The translations under genes and the position numbers were made by a program. Below the pieces are notes generated by a model. The model worked only from the letters and a program-made list of their open reading frames with translations, made no database searches and had not been told where the DNA came from. Of a stretch of DNA of 64,000 nucleotides, positions 7,316-16,301 are shown piece by piece. The stretch comes from Desulfovibrio sp. (GTDB lineage Bacteria; Desulfobacterota; Desulfovibrionia; Desulfovibrionales; Desulfovibrionaceae). The stretch is from NCBI GenBank assembly GCA_016208105.1, contig JACQYS010000022.1, positions 454,616 to 518,615 of the forward strand, read 5' to 3'. How positions within the stretch are numbered: the first letter of the stretch is position 1; every line of letters begins with the position of its first letter.

Positions 7316-9469
7316 ATGATTTTTTGCTTCCCTATATCCGCCCGCGTTATGCTGGCCGTATGCCTTGTCCTCTTGAGCGCGTTGCCAGCCGTCGCCCAGG
7401 ACAAGAAACGCGTTCTGGTGCTGCATTCCTACCACAAGGGACTGACCTGGACCGACAGCGAGGACGCCGGCATGGCCTCGGTGTTCAGGCAGGACAATCA
7501 CATCGAGGTGTTCACCGAGTACATGGACGCAAAGCGCGTCCACAACCCGGGCGACGACGCCAGGCTGGCCTCCTTCTTAAAGGAGAAATACGCCCGGGTG
7601 GCGTTCGACGTGGTGCTGGCTTCCGATGACGACGCCTTCCAGTTCCTCTTGGACAAAAGGGCGGCTCTCTTCCCGAACGCCCCGGTGGTTTTTTGCGGCG
7701 TGAATTTCTTCGATGAAGCCAAGCTTACGGGAAAGCAGGATTTCTTCACCGGCATCGTGGAAGCCTATGATGTCCGCAACACGCTGCGCACGGCTCTGGC
7801 CCTGCATCCGGGTACCTACCGCATCGTGGTGATAAACGACAGGTCCGCTACCGGATTGGCCAACAAGAAGGTGCTCTCCGAGGTCTTGCCCGAGTTCGAG
7901 AAAAAGGTGTCCGTGTCCTACCTGGAAGACCTGGACATGGACGAGCTCCTCTCCAAGGTGAGGACCCTGGCCCAGGGGGATCTCATCCTGCTCTTGACCT
8001 ACAACCGGGACCGTTCCGGAAAGCCGTTCAATTACGATGAGTCAATAGAACTCGTGGCCGGGCAGTCCAAGGTGCCGATCTACGGCGTATGGGACTTCTA
8101 CCTGGGCCACGGAATCGTCGGCGGTCTTCTGACCAGCGGCTTCGACCAGGGCAGGGAAGCAGCCGAGATGGCCGTGCGGATTCTTAGAGGGGAGCGCCCC
8201 CGCGACATCGGGGTGGTGAAGGAGAGCACCAACCGCTTCATGTTCGATTACGAGCAGCTGCGCCGGTTCGGCGTGTCCCAAAGCCTGTTGCCCGAGGGGA
8301 GCCTCCTCATCAACAGGCCAGCCTCCTTCTACGAGGAGCACCAGGGCAAGGTGCTGGCCGTGTCCACGGCGTTCATGATCCTTCTAGGCATGCTGATGGC
8401 CCTTTGGGTGAACATACAGGGGCGCAAGAAGACCGAGGCCAGCCTGCGCGAGTCCGAAGAGAAGTTCGAGCGCATCTTCCGGCACAGCCCGGACTGGATC
8501 GCCATCCTGCGTCTCCATGAAGGCACCTACGTGGACGTCAACGATGCCTTCGTGGAGATCACCGGGTTCAGCCGCGAAGAGGTCATCGGCAAGACGTCCA
8601 TGGATATCGGTATCTACGCCAATCCCAAGGAACGCTACGAGCTCGACGAGGGTTTCTTGCGCCAGGGCCGGACCTTGAACCAGGAGCTCCAGTACAGGAT
8701 GAAGTCCGGCGAGGTCATCACCGTCGAGCGGTCGGGCGAGCTTGTCGAAATCGGCGGGGAGAAATGCGTGGTCTCCATCGTCCGCGACATTACCAGCAAG
8801 AAACAGGCGGAGCAGGCCCTTATCGAGTCCGAGCTGCAAAAAAAGCTGCGTACCGACGCAGAAATCAAAATGCTCCAGGCCCAGATCAATCCGCATTTTC
8901 TTTTCAACGCCATAACGTCCATCATGCATTATATCAGGACCGACCCGGAAACGGCCTCGGATCTTCTGGTGAAGCTTGGCGATTTCTTCCGCAAGAACAT
9001 AAAGCCCGGCGGGGCCAGCGTCCCCCTGGCCAAGGAACTGGAACACTGCGAGGATTACCTTTCCATCGAGCGGGCCCGGTTCGAGGAACGGCTCAAGGTC
9101 ACCTACGACATCGAACCAGCCGCCTTGGAGTGCCCGGTTCCTCCGCTCATCCTCCAGCCTTTGGTGGAAAACGCCCTGCGCCACGGACTGATGCCCAAGG
9201 AAGAGGGCGGGGAGATCATTGTCGGCGCCCATCATGAAAACGGCGCGGTGCGGATCTTCGTCAAGGACAACGGCGTGGGCATGGAACAGGCGGCCGTGGC
9301 GGCCCTGCTGGACGAAACCCCGGGCATCCAGCCCGCTCACGGCACGGGCCTGGCCCTGCGCAACGTGAACGCCCGCCTGGTGGCCATCCATGGAGCCCAG
9401 CACGGCCTGCGCATCGAGAGCGCTCCGGGCGTTGGCACAACCATCTCCTTCTCCATCCCGCGCTCATGA
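7316..9469 (+). CDS. LytS-type sensor histidine kinase with periplasmic substrate-binding-like domain
   Basis: 717 residues. A signal/anchor sequence (1-28, ending AVAQ) is followed by a periplasmic domain (about 30-335) that resembles ABC-type substrate-binding proteins (KRVLVLHSYHKGLTWTDS, APVVFCGVNFF, VPIYGVWDFYLGHGIVGG). One membrane helix (about 347-366) follows, then a PAS domain (about 382-500) and the His_kinase domain with AQINPHFLFNAITSI holding the phospho-acceptor His. The end is a HATPase (GLALRNVNARL). The kinase class matches LytS/YpdA. The stop overlaps the start of the LytTR regulator by 4 nt (ATGA), so the two form one system. The ligand is probably a small molecule bound in the periplasm; identity unknown. 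Confidence 0.85.
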   Translation: MIFCFPISARVMLAVCLVLLSALPAVAQDKKRVLVLHSYHKGLTWTDSEDAGMASVFRQDNHIEVFTEYMDAKRVHNPGDDARLASFLKEKYARVAFDVVLASDDDAFQFLLDKRAALFPNAPVVFCGVNFFDEAKLTGKQDFFTGIVEAYDVRNTLRTALALHPGTYRIVVINDRSATGLANKKVLSEVLPEFEKKVSVSYLEDLDMDELLSKVRTLAQGDLILLLTYNRDRSGKPFNYDESIELVAGQSKVPIYGVWDFYLGHGIVGGLLTSGFDQGREAAEMAVRILRGERPRDIGVVKESTNRFMFDYEQLRRFGVSQSLLPEGSLLINRPASFYEEHQGKVLAVSTAFMILLGMLMALWVNIQGRKKTEASLRESEEKFERIFRHSPDWIAILRLHEGTYVDVNDAFVEITGFSREEVIGKTSMDIGIYANPKERYELDEGFLRQGRTLNQELQYRMKSGEVITVERSGELVEIGGEKCVVSIVRDITSKKQAEQALIESELQKKLRTDAEIKMLQAQINPHFLFNAITSIMHYIRTDPETASDLLVKLGDFFRKNIKPGGASVPLAKELEHCEDYLSIERARFEERLKVTYDIEPAALECPVPPLILQPLVENALRHGLMPKEEGGEIIVGAHHENGAVRIFVKDNGVGMEQAAVAALLDETPGIQPAHGTGLALRNVNARLVAIHGAQHGLRIESAPGVGTTISFSIPRS

Positions 9470-10218
9470 GCCTGACGGTCTTCATCATAGACGACGAGGG
9501 GCCGGTCCGGCGCGAACTCAAGCATCTGCTCGGCCGCATCGAGGACGTGGCCATCGTTGGCGAGGCCTCCAGCGGTACGGCGGCCCTGCCCGAGGTAAGG
9601 GCCCTGCAACCCGACCTGGTGTTTCTAGACATCCAGATGCCCGGGCTCTCTGGCCTTGAGCTGTCCTACCTGTTCGGAGATCTGCCCAAAAAACCTCTGC
9701 TGGTGTTCGTTACGGCCTATGAAGAACACGCCGTGAGGGCGTTTGAATTGGACGCCCTGGACTACATCCTGAAGCCTTTCACGCTGGACAGGCTGCGCAA
9801 GGCCGTGGACAAGGCCAAGCGGTATTGCCGTCTGGATGAGGAGAGTTCCGCTCTCCAGCCCGCCTCCGGCCCCGGCGCCATCCAGGAGCGGCGAATCCCC
9901 CTGTACGACGGCGAGCGCATAGTGCCGACCCTTCCCAAACACATCTTCCACGTCACCAGCGATGACGGACGCATCAGCGTGCACGCCGTGCACGGGCGCT
10001 ACACGGTCAAGGCCACCATCACGGAGTTGGAGGCCCGTCTCGTGCCTCATGGCTTTTTCCGGGCTCACCGCAGCCATCTGGTGAATTTGAACCATGTTGC
10101 CGAGATTCTCCCCTGGACCGGCGGCAGCTACAAGCTCATCATGAGCGACCGCGAACGCACGGAAATCCTGGTCAGCCGCTACAACGCCAAGGACCTGAAG
10201 GCGCATTTCGATATCTGA
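9466..10218 (+). CDS. LytTR-family response regulator
   Basis: 250 residues. The receiver domain (1-120) has the acidic pair IIDDE, phospho-acceptor Asp in VFLDIQMPGLSG, and the Thr/Lys signature residues (FVTAYEEHAV, DYILKPF). A linker leads to a LytTR DNA-binding domain (about 150-250): GRYTVKATITELEARLVPHGFFRAHRSHLVNLNHV is diagnostic. It is translationally coupled to the preceding kinase. LytTR proteins bind paired direct repeats. Targets are not evident, though the next genes downstream on this strand are the lactate dehydrogenase subunits, 320 bp away. Confidence 0.9.
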   Translation: MSLTVFIIDDEGPVRRELKHLLGRIEDVAIVGEASSGTAALPEVRALQPDLVFLDIQMPGLSGLELSYLFGDLPKKPLLVFVTAYEEHAVRAFELDALDYILKPFTLDRLRKAVDKAKRYCRLDEESSALQPASGPGAIQERRIPLYDGERIVPTLPKHIFHVTSDDGRISVHAVHGRYTVKATITELEARLVPHGFFRAHRSHLVNLNHVAEILPWTGGSYKLIMSDRERTEILVSRYNAKDLKAHFDI

Positions 10219-10541
10219 CGCCGCGCCATCTCAAAGATCTCCGTTCCCCCATCCAGCCTTTTTTTGAGACCATTCGCCTGGAAAATCGTGCCACTTGGAT
10301 TTGCGCGATACCTTCTCGCAACCGAAATGGTTGGCTTTTTGCCCCGGCCCTTTTGAGAGAATGCGCCTTAATACCTTTCAAGCCTCAAAACACACCATTC
10401 AGGCATTCCTACCGCTGTTTGAAAAGATTGTTCACATTGCTTTGCAATGCCTGCTAAGAGACCTTGCAAATGGCCGCACCGCGTGCGCGCTGTGATGGAA
10501 ACGGGCGTTTCGACCGGCGCCCTTCAACCTGGAGGACCGAT
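10219..10541 (+). other. 323-bp gap upstream of the lactate dehydrogenase genes
   Basis: No gene. A run of seven T residues (about 10259-10265) may help end the LytTR transcript. The AT-rich part 10380-10450 is where a promoter for the LUD genes would be expected, but no clear -35/-10 or -24/-12 pair can be picked. Confidence 0.4.
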
Positions 10542-11093
10542 ATGTTTGACCTTTTCAAAGCAAAAGCTGAAGCCGTGAGCGCGGAAGTGCACCGCTTCGC
10601 TTCCAAAGGCGAGGCCCTGGCCTTCATCAAGGAAACCTTCCGCACGGAACAGGTGGCCGATGCCCCCCATTCCTACGCGGTATGGACCGAATGTCCCTTT
10701 CTGAAGGATGTGGATACGGACGAGCTGGCCAAGGAATTCCCTGGGCTTAAGTTCAGTGTCACCCGGGATCTGGCCGAGCAGGCCAGGATCGGCATAACCC
10801 AGATGAACTGGGGTCTGGCCAACACCGGCAGCGTCTGCCAGAATTCCTCCGATCCCAAGGAACGCCTGGCTTCCATGCTGCCCTGGATACACCTGGCCAT
10901 CATCGGCACCAATCAGATCCTGCCGGACATGCCCACGCTTCTCGAAACCGTTCACCCGAAAGATTGCGCCTATCTGGCCATAATCACCGGCCCCAGCCGC
11001 ACGGCCGACATCGAGCGGGTGCTCACCATCGGCGTGCACGGGCCTGAGCGGTTGATCATAGTCTGCATCGACGACCTTGGAGGGCAAAACTAA
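10542..11093 (+). CDS. lutC: L-lactate dehydrogenase LUD subunit (LutC/LldG family)
   Basis: 183 residues forming a single LUD domain. Conserved stretches are ALAFIKETFRTEQV, ISITQ-like IGITQMNWGLANTGSV, and the ending IITGPSRTADIERVLTIGVHGPERLIIVCID, which is the typical LutC C-terminus. GGAGGA lies 6 nt before the ATG. The stop overlaps the next gene by one base (TAATG). In Desulfovibrio vulgaris the equivalent pair (DVU3032-3033) is the L-lactate dehydrogenase that feeds electrons from lactate to the membrane pool. Cytoplasmic, no transmembrane segments. The call is strong for the family; L- rather than D-specificity is inferred from that precedent. Confidence 0.85.
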   Translation: MFDLFKAKAEAVSAEVHRFASKGEALAFIKETFRTEQVADAPHSYAVWTECPFLKDVDTDELAKEFPGLKFSVTRDLAEQARIGITQMNWGLANTGSVCQNSSDPKERLASMLPWIHLAIIGTNQILPDMPTLLETVHPKDCAYLAIITGPSRTADIERVLTIGVHGPERLIIVCIDDLGGQN

Positions 11094-13231
11094 TGGCTGA
11101 CACACTCTTTAAACAATCAGTCGACAAGGCGTTGCACAACGCCAATCTGAGCGGAGCCCTGGGTCGCTTCTCCGAGGCCTACGCCGTGGCCAGGGTCAAG
11201 GCCTACGAAGGCATCGATTTTGAACAGCTGCGCGAGCGCATCGCCGCCATCAAGGGATACGCCGCCGAACACCTGGACGAACTGGCCGACCAGTTCGCGA
11301 AGGCGGCCACGGCGCGCGGGGCCAAGGTTTTCCGGGCCAGCTCCCCCCAGATGGTGAAGGACTACATCGCCAGCCTGTGCCGGGAAAAGGGCGTCAAGAG
11401 CATCGTCAAATCAAAGTCCATGGCCACCGAGGAAATCCACCTGAACCAGCACCTGATGGCGCAGGGCGTCCAGGTGAACGAGACGGACCTTGGCGAGTGG
11501 ATCATCCAGCTGGCCGGGCAGACTCCTTCGCACATGGTCATGCCGGCCATCCACATGACCCGCGACGAGGTTGCCGACCTCTTCAGCAAGGAAATAAACG
11601 AGCGCCTGACCAACGACATCCCGAAACTGGTCAAGGTGGCCCGCAAGGAGCTGCGCGAAAAGTTCCTCCAGGCCGACATGGGCATCTCCGGCGCCAACAT
11701 GGCCATTGCCGAAACCGGCACCATCGGCATCATAACCAACGAGGGCAACGCCCGCCTGACCACCAGCCTGCCCAAGATCCACGTGGCGGTGGTTGGCCTG
11801 GAAAAGCTCATCCCCACCTGGGCCGACGCCGCCCCCATACTGGTAGCCCTGCCCAAGAGCGCCACCAGCCAGCAGCTCACCAGCTACGTGAGCTTCATCA
11901 CCGGGCCCACGCCCAATGACGACGGCTCCATGAAGGACGTGCACATCATCCTCATGGACAACAAACGCACCGAGATGGCCGCCGACCCCATCTTCAAGCA
12001 GGCCCTGCAGTGCATCCGCTGCGCCTCCTGCCTGAACGTGTGCCCGGTGTACCGCCTGGTGGGCGGCCACGTGTTCGGCAAGGTCTACACGGGCGGCATA
12101 GGCACCATCCTCACCGCCTGGTTCGATGAGCTCAAAAAGAGCGAGGACATCCAGGGCCTGTGCATCCAGTGCGGCAACTGCAAGCAGGTCTGCCCCGGGC
12201 AGATCGACATTCCGGCGCTCATTCTGGAGATTCGGCGCAGGCTGGCCCAGGAAAAGGGCCAGGGAGTGGTGCAGAAGGCCATCTTCAGCGTGGTGAACAA
12301 CCGCACCCTGTTCCACGCCATGCTGCGCACCGCCTCCAAGACCCAGAAACTGGTGGGGGCCAAGGAAGGATTCATCCGGCACCTGCCGTTCTTCCTCTCC
12401 GAGCTGTCCGACTTCCGCAGCCTGCCCGCCATTGCGGAAAAGCCTTTCCGCGACGTGTTCGACACCATCAAGCAGCCGGTGCTGCAAAAGAAGATCGCCT
12501 TCTACTCGGGCTGCCTCATCGACTTCGCCTACCCCGAAATGGGCGAGAAGCTGGTGAGCATTCTGAACAAGGCCGGCTACAACGTCACCTTCCCCAAGGG
12601 CCAGACCTGCTGTGGCGCTCCTGCCCGCTACAACGGCGCCTACGAGGTGGCGGCCAGCAACGCCACTGACAACGTCAACGCCTTGCTGGAAGAGGAAGTG
12701 GACTACGTGATCTCGGCCTGCCCCACCTGCACCGGGGCGCTCAAACACGAGTTCATCGAGGTGTACGAAAGCCTGGGACAGCGCGACAAGCTCCCCAAGG
12801 CGCGCCGCCTGGCCACCAAGACCGTGGACTTCTCCACCTTCGTCAAGCAGTTGGTGGACGAGGGCAAGCTTACCTTCAAGGAAGGCAAGACCCTTGGCAG
12901 GATTACCTACCACGATTCCTGCCACCTGAAGCGCACCCTGCATGCCGAGAAGGAACCCAGGGAGCTCCTGACCCAGGCCGGCTACCAGATCGACGAGATG
13001 TTCGAGTGCGACATGTGCTGCGGCATGGGCGGCTCGTATTCGCTCAAGTTCCCGGAGATCTCAAAGCCCATTCTCACCCGCAAGCTCACCAACATAAAAG
13101 CCACGGGCGCGCCCACGGTGGCCATGGACTGCCCCGGCTGCGTCATGCAGATCAAGGGCGGGTTCGACAAGGAAGGCGCCAGGGTGCAGGTGAAGCACAC
13201 CGTGGAACTTCTGGACGACCTGTTGAAATAA
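11093..13231 (+). CDS. L-lactate dehydrogenase iron-sulfur subunit, fused LutB-LutA type
   Basis: 712 residues. The N-terminal LUD/LutB-like part (about 60-300) includes GISGANMAIAETGTIGIITNEGNARL. Two [4Fe-4S] motifs follow (CIRCASCLNVCPVYR and CIQCGNCKQVCPGQ). The C-terminal half is LutA-like with two CCG domains (GQTCCGAPARYNG and CDMCCGMGGSYSLKFP), as in heterodisulfide-reductase subunits. LutA and LutB are separate proteins in Bacillus; the fusion is the form seen in Desulfovibrio. It converts lactate to pyruvate with the small LUD subunit. The acetate end of the pathway is encoded 5-12 kb downstream on the opposite strand. Confidence 0.9.
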   Translation: MADTLFKQSVDKALHNANLSGALGRFSEAYAVARVKAYEGIDFEQLRERIAAIKGYAAEHLDELADQFAKAATARGAKVFRASSPQMVKDYIASLCREKGVKSIVKSKSMATEEIHLNQHLMAQGVQVNETDLGEWIIQLAGQTPSHMVMPAIHMTRDEVADLFSKEINERLTNDIPKLVKVARKELREKFLQADMGISGANMAIAETGTIGIITNEGNARLTTSLPKIHVAVVGLEKLIPTWADAAPILVALPKSATSQQLTSYVSFITGPTPNDDGSMKDVHIILMDNKRTEMAADPIFKQALQCIRCASCLNVCPVYRLVGGHVFGKVYTGGIGTILTAWFDELKKSEDIQGLCIQCGNCKQVCPGQIDIPALILEIRRRLAQEKGQGVVQKAIFSVVNNRTLFHAMLRTASKTQKLVGAKEGFIRHLPFFLSELSDFRSLPAIAEKPFRDVFDTIKQPVLQKKIAFYSGCLIDFAYPEMGEKLVSILNKAGYNVTFPKGQTCCGAPARYNGAYEVAASNATDNVNALLEEEVDYVISACPTCTGALKHEFIEVYESLGQRDKLPKARRLATKTVDFSTFVKQLVDEGKLTFKEGKTLGRITYHDSCHLKRTLHAEKEPRELLTQAGYQIDEMFECDMCCGMGGSYSLKFPEISKPILTRKLTNIKATGAPTVAMDCPGCVMQIKGGFDKEGARVQVKHTVELLDDLLK

Positions 13232-13290
13232 GCTGAACCGCCGGGCGGGGTCTTCCAGGACCCTGTCCGGCTTTTATCTCCCGGTCGAAG

Positions 13291-13329
13291 ACGGCCCTCG
13301 CGGGAAATCGGTCACCCCGCGGGGGCCGT
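13291..13329 (+). terminator. stem-loop after the lactate dehydrogenase genes
   Basis: ACGGCC-x2-CGCGG pairs with CCGCG-x2-GGCCGT around a short loop, 60 bp past the stop. The stem is strong but the T-run is poor (GTCGTCGTTG), so termination may be partial or may need Rho. Confidence 0.5.
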
Positions 13330-13386
13330 CGTCGTTGTATCAGCGGGAAAAGAGCCAGAATGAAAAACGAGGGCGGGAAAAAAGAA

Positions 13387-13416
13387 CTGGCGGGGGCCTC
13401 CGGAAGCCCCCGCCAG
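13387..13416 (-). terminator. intrinsic terminator for the small exported protein gene
   Basis: CTGGCGGGGGC pairs with GCCCCCGCCAG around an 8-nt loop. On the minus strand the stem is followed by TTCTTTTTT. It lies 24 bp past the stop of the gene at 13440. Confidence 0.85.
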
Positions 13417-13439
13417 TAAAATCAACGCCGAAAAGAAAG

Positions 13440-13676
13440 TTATTTCTTTTTGGCAGCCTTGGGGGCGTCCTTGGCAGGTCCGGGGAAGTTCATCACCAGG
13501 CCGCCCATCTTCATGCAGGCGTCGGTGGTGGCGGTCATGACCTTCTTGTCACCCACGGAGCACTCGATCTTCTTGGGGGCTTCCTTTTTGGGGGCTTTGG
13601 CTTTTCCGGCGGCGAAAGCGGCGCCAGCGGAGAGCGACATGGCGGCGACCAGACCAGCAATAAGCAGCTTCTTCAT
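13440..13676 (-). CDS. small exported Lys/Ala-rich protein
   Basis: 78 residues with a clear Sec signal peptide (MKKLLIAGLVAAMSLSAGAAFA, cleavage after AFA). The mature part is about 56 residues, strongly basic (KAKAPKKEAPKK ... KDAPKAAKKK), with two Cys (IECSVGDKK and DACMKMGG) that could form one disulfide. Families of such small periplasmic proteins are common in Desulfovibrio, but I do not know a function. AAAGGAG precedes the ATG; the frame continues upstream but without a site. It is a monocistronic unit with its own terminator. Confidence 0.75.
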   Translation of the reverse strand: MKKLLIAGLVAAMSLSAGAAFAAGKAKAPKKEAPKKIECSVGDKKVMTATTDACMKMGGLVMNFPGPAKDAPKAAKKK

Positions 13677-13866
13677 GACAATAGGCTCCTTTCGAAAGGT
13701 TTTTAACACCTTAGCCAAGGCCGCCCCTTGCATCAAGAGATTTCATGAACAAAGTTTCATGTTTCAGAAAAAATATGGCTTCCCAACCAAAGACAAGTGC
13801 TCTGTCCGTAAGGCTAACTTGCTGAGCACAATGAATCTTCACGGTCCGTCGTACATGCGCTCCGTT

Positions 13867-15321
13867 TCATGCCGCGGGGGTAACCGCCTTGATCTCCTGG
13901 CAGTCCCAGCCGCCGCCGAGGGCCTTGTACAGCGTGATGATGTCCAGGATAACGGCGGCGCTTGATTTGCAGTGGTTCTCCTGGGCCTCGTAGAGGGTCT
14001 TTTCCGCGGACAGAACGTCCAGGAAACTGGTGAGCCCTTTTGCGTAGCGTTCCCGTGCCAGGGCGAGCGCGTCCTCGCTGGCCAGCACGGCCTGCTGGAG
14101 GCTTTGCTTCCTTTCCTCGTCCGCGCCGTAAGCGCTCAGGGCGTTTTCCACGTCTTCCAGCGCGGTGAGGAAGGTGGCGTGGTATTTGGCCAGGCTCTCA
14201 TCATACACGGCCCGCTTCTTGGCCACGCCCGCCCGGGCCTTGCCGGCATCGATGACCGGAGCGGAAAAGGCCGGAACAACGGACCAGTACCAGTTGGCCA
14301 GGCCCAAAAACTTCGTGAGCACGTTTCCTTGCAGCCCAAGCCCCATGGTCAGGTCGAACTTTGGATACTGTTCGGCGGCGGCCACCCCGATATTGGCCGA
14401 GGCCACGGCCAGCTGGCGCTCGGCCTTGCGCAGGTCCGGCCTGCGGGAGAGGAGTTCCGACGGCAGCCCCAGGGCGTTCACGCCAGAAGCCGCAGGCACC
14501 GCTCGGACCGTTTCCAGCTCACTCTTAAGCGCGTTGGGCTCCTGGCCCAGGAGTATCCCCAAACGGTGGATCGATTGCTTGATGGACGCTTCGAGAACGG
14601 GCATGTCCGCTTCGGTCGATGACTTTTGCGCCTGGGCCTGGGAGACGTCCAGGTGGCTTATGAGGCCGATCTTGAAGCGTTCCAGGGTGACGGCCACGTT
14701 CTCTTGTTGCGATTTGGTGGACGCCCGGGCAATGGCGAGGCGCTCCTGGTACGTTCGTAACTCCACGTAGTTTTTGGCCACGTCGCCAAGCAAGGTCAGA
14801 ACGGTGGCGTTGAAGTCTTCCGTACTGGCATCCAGTGCTGCCCGGGAGGCCTCGCGTTGGCGTCGCTGGCCGCCGAACACGTCGATCTCCCAGCTGACTC
14901 CCAGACCTCCCTGGTATGTGGTGGATGGCGAAACCGTCGCATTCGATGACGTGTCCGGAGTGGATGAAAGCACCGAACCGTCGGCGTAGCTCGACGTGGT
15001 GGAACCGGCAGCGTTCAGGGCGGGCAGAGCCCCGGCCCTGACCACAACCACTTCCGCCCTGGCCTGGGCGATGCGGGCTCTGGCCTGGGCCACGTCCAGG
15101 TTTTTGGCCACGGCCCGCTCCACAAGGCTGTCCAGAACCGGATCTCCAAGGTTCTTCCACCAGGCGGCCTGCTCGATCCCGGCTGCCGTTTCCACGGGCC
15201 TTGCCGTTTCCCCCCAATTCTGCGGGGCGTCGAATTGCGGGCGCTTGTAATCGGGACCAACGCTCACGCAGGCGCAGAGCGCCAATGGAAGCAGGACGAT
15301 GCTTGTGCCAAAGCGCTTCAT
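13867..15321 (-). CDS. outer-membrane efflux lipoprotein, NodT/TolC type
   Basis: 484 residues. The lipobox is LCAC (Cys18), after MKRFGTSIVLLPLA. Next comes the NodT signature SVGPDYKRP and PQNW, then two OEP repeats with long coiled-coil helices (ARARIAQARAEVVVVRAGALPALNAAGS, GLSWEIDVFGGQRRQREASRAALDAS, and later RPDLRKAERQLAVASANIGVAAAEQYPKFDL). It would trimerise as the outer-membrane channel of the exporter encoded by the three preceding genes. Its ATG overlaps the stop of the adaptor gene by 4 nt. Confidence 0.9.
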   Translation of the reverse strand: MKRFGTSIVLLPLALCACVSVGPDYKRPQFDAPQNWGETARPVETAAGIEQAAWWKNLGDPVLDSLVERAVAKNLDVAQARARIAQARAEVVVVRAGALPALNAAGSTTSSYADGSVLSSTPDTSSNATVSPSTTYQGGLGVSWEIDVFGGQRRQREASRAALDASTEDFNATVLTLLGDVAKNYVELRTYQERLAIARASTKSQQENVAVTLERFKIGLISHLDVSQAQAQKSSTEADMPVLEASIKQSIHRLGILLGQEPNALKSELETVRAVPAASGVNALGLPSELLSRRPDLRKAERQLAVASANIGVAAAEQYPKFDLTMGLGLQGNVLTKFLGLANWYWSVVPAFSAPVIDAGKARAGVAKKRAVYDESLAKYHATFLTALEDVENALSAYGADEERKQSLQQAVLASEDALALARERYAKGLTSFLDVLSAEKTLYEAQENHCKSSAAVILDIITLYKALGGGWDCQEIKAVTPAA

Positions 15322-16301
15322 AACCCGCCCCCGGCGACCTGCTTGGCTCCGGAGGCCACGGATGACGGGGGCGTTGTCTCTATGAAGACGTCCAGCTGCT
15401 GGCCGACAAAGGCCGGAAACTCGCTTCTGTCGAAGCTGTAGATCACCTGGAGCACGCGGGTGTCCACCCGTTCGCTGCTGCCGCCGGTAAGCGACACCTT
15501 GGGGGTGACGTAGGGCTCCACCCGCACGAAATCAAGCGTGGCCTTCATCTCCCGGTTGCCGCGCATGAATGCCATGGCCCTGGTTCCTTCTCTCACCCGC
15601 CAGGCATCGTTCTCGTCCACGTCCACGCGCACGTTCATGCGGTCCATACGTCCCAAACGCATGAGCGGAGTGGAGAGGCTCCCGGTGGGGGCGAATTCTC
15701 CAGCGCGAATGTTCACCTGGAGCACCTCGCAGGAAAGCGGCGCCCGCACGGTAAGGCGGTCCAGCGTGGTTTTCGAGGCCGCGAGCTCGGCTTCGGCAGA
15801 CAAGACGGCGGCCTTGGCGCTCTCCACCTTGGCTTTGGCCAGGGCTTCCGCGTTGCGGCGCTTTTCCAGGTCGTCCACGCTCACGGCCCGGCGGTCGGTG
15901 ACGTTTTTCACCAGGGAGAATTGCGTCTGGTAGTCCTTGTGGGAGGCCCGGGCCTCTTCCAGAGCCGCCTGGGCCTTGGCCAGGCTGGCCTCCTTGACGG
16001 CTATCTCCGCCCGCGTTTCGCGATCATCGATGGAAAACAAGGCCTGGCCTGGTTCCACCGTGTTCCCGGCTTCCACGAATACCTTGGACACCACGCCCGC
16101 AACGGACGTTCCAAGCGAGATATTGTTGTTGTTGGCTTCTACCAGTCCGGCTCCGCCGACATAGTGCTGGTAGGGAGCCTGGGAGGGTTGGGCCAGGGGC
16201 TGGGCCGGTTCGTGCCTGCGCTCCGAGCTGAACGCCGCGGCCACGGCAAAGGCGATGCCCACGGCGGCAATTCCGGGGAGAAGCAAATGTTTGAGTTTCA
16301 A
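15318..16301 (-). CDS. HlyD/DevB-type periplasmic adaptor
   Basis: 327 residues with an uncleaved N-terminal membrane anchor (KHLLLPGIAAVGIAFAVAAAF). A biotinyl-lipoyl-like half follows (VAGVVSKVFVEAGNTVEPGQALFSID), then a coiled-coil hairpin (about 105-180) and the second lipoyl half plus beta-barrel (LTVRAPLSCEVLQVNIRAGEFAPTG). The start is TTG: AAGGAG is 7 nt upstream, and TTG overlaps the TGA stop of the ATPase gene (TTGA), which is typical of coupling. The frame is open for 224 more codons but that part is the shadow of the ATPase gene. It bridges the inner-membrane complex and the NodT channel. Confidence 0.85.
   Translation of the reverse strand: MKLKHLLLPGIAAVGIAFAVAAAFSSERRHEPAQPLAQPSQAPYQHYVGGAGLVEANNNNISLGTSVAGVVSKVFVEAGNTVEPGQALFSIDDRETRAEIAVKEASLAKAQAALEEARASHKDYQTQFSLVKNVTDRRAVSVDDLEKRRNAEALAKAKVESAKAAVLSAEAELAASKTTLDRLTVRAPLSCEVLQVNIRAGEFAPTGSLSTPLMRLGRMDRMNVRVDVDENDAWRVREGTRAMAFMRGNREMKATLDFVRVEPYVTPKVSLTGGSSERVDTRVLQVIYSFDRSEFPAFVGQQLDVFIETTPPSSVASGAKQVAGGGL

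Noticed and set aside
10401..10415. GG-N10-GC match that could be a sigma-54 promoter for the lactate dehydrogenase genes
   Set aside because: Only the dinucleotides match; the TTGC and TGGCAC blocks are absent (CAGGCAT ... CCGC). Chance level is high.
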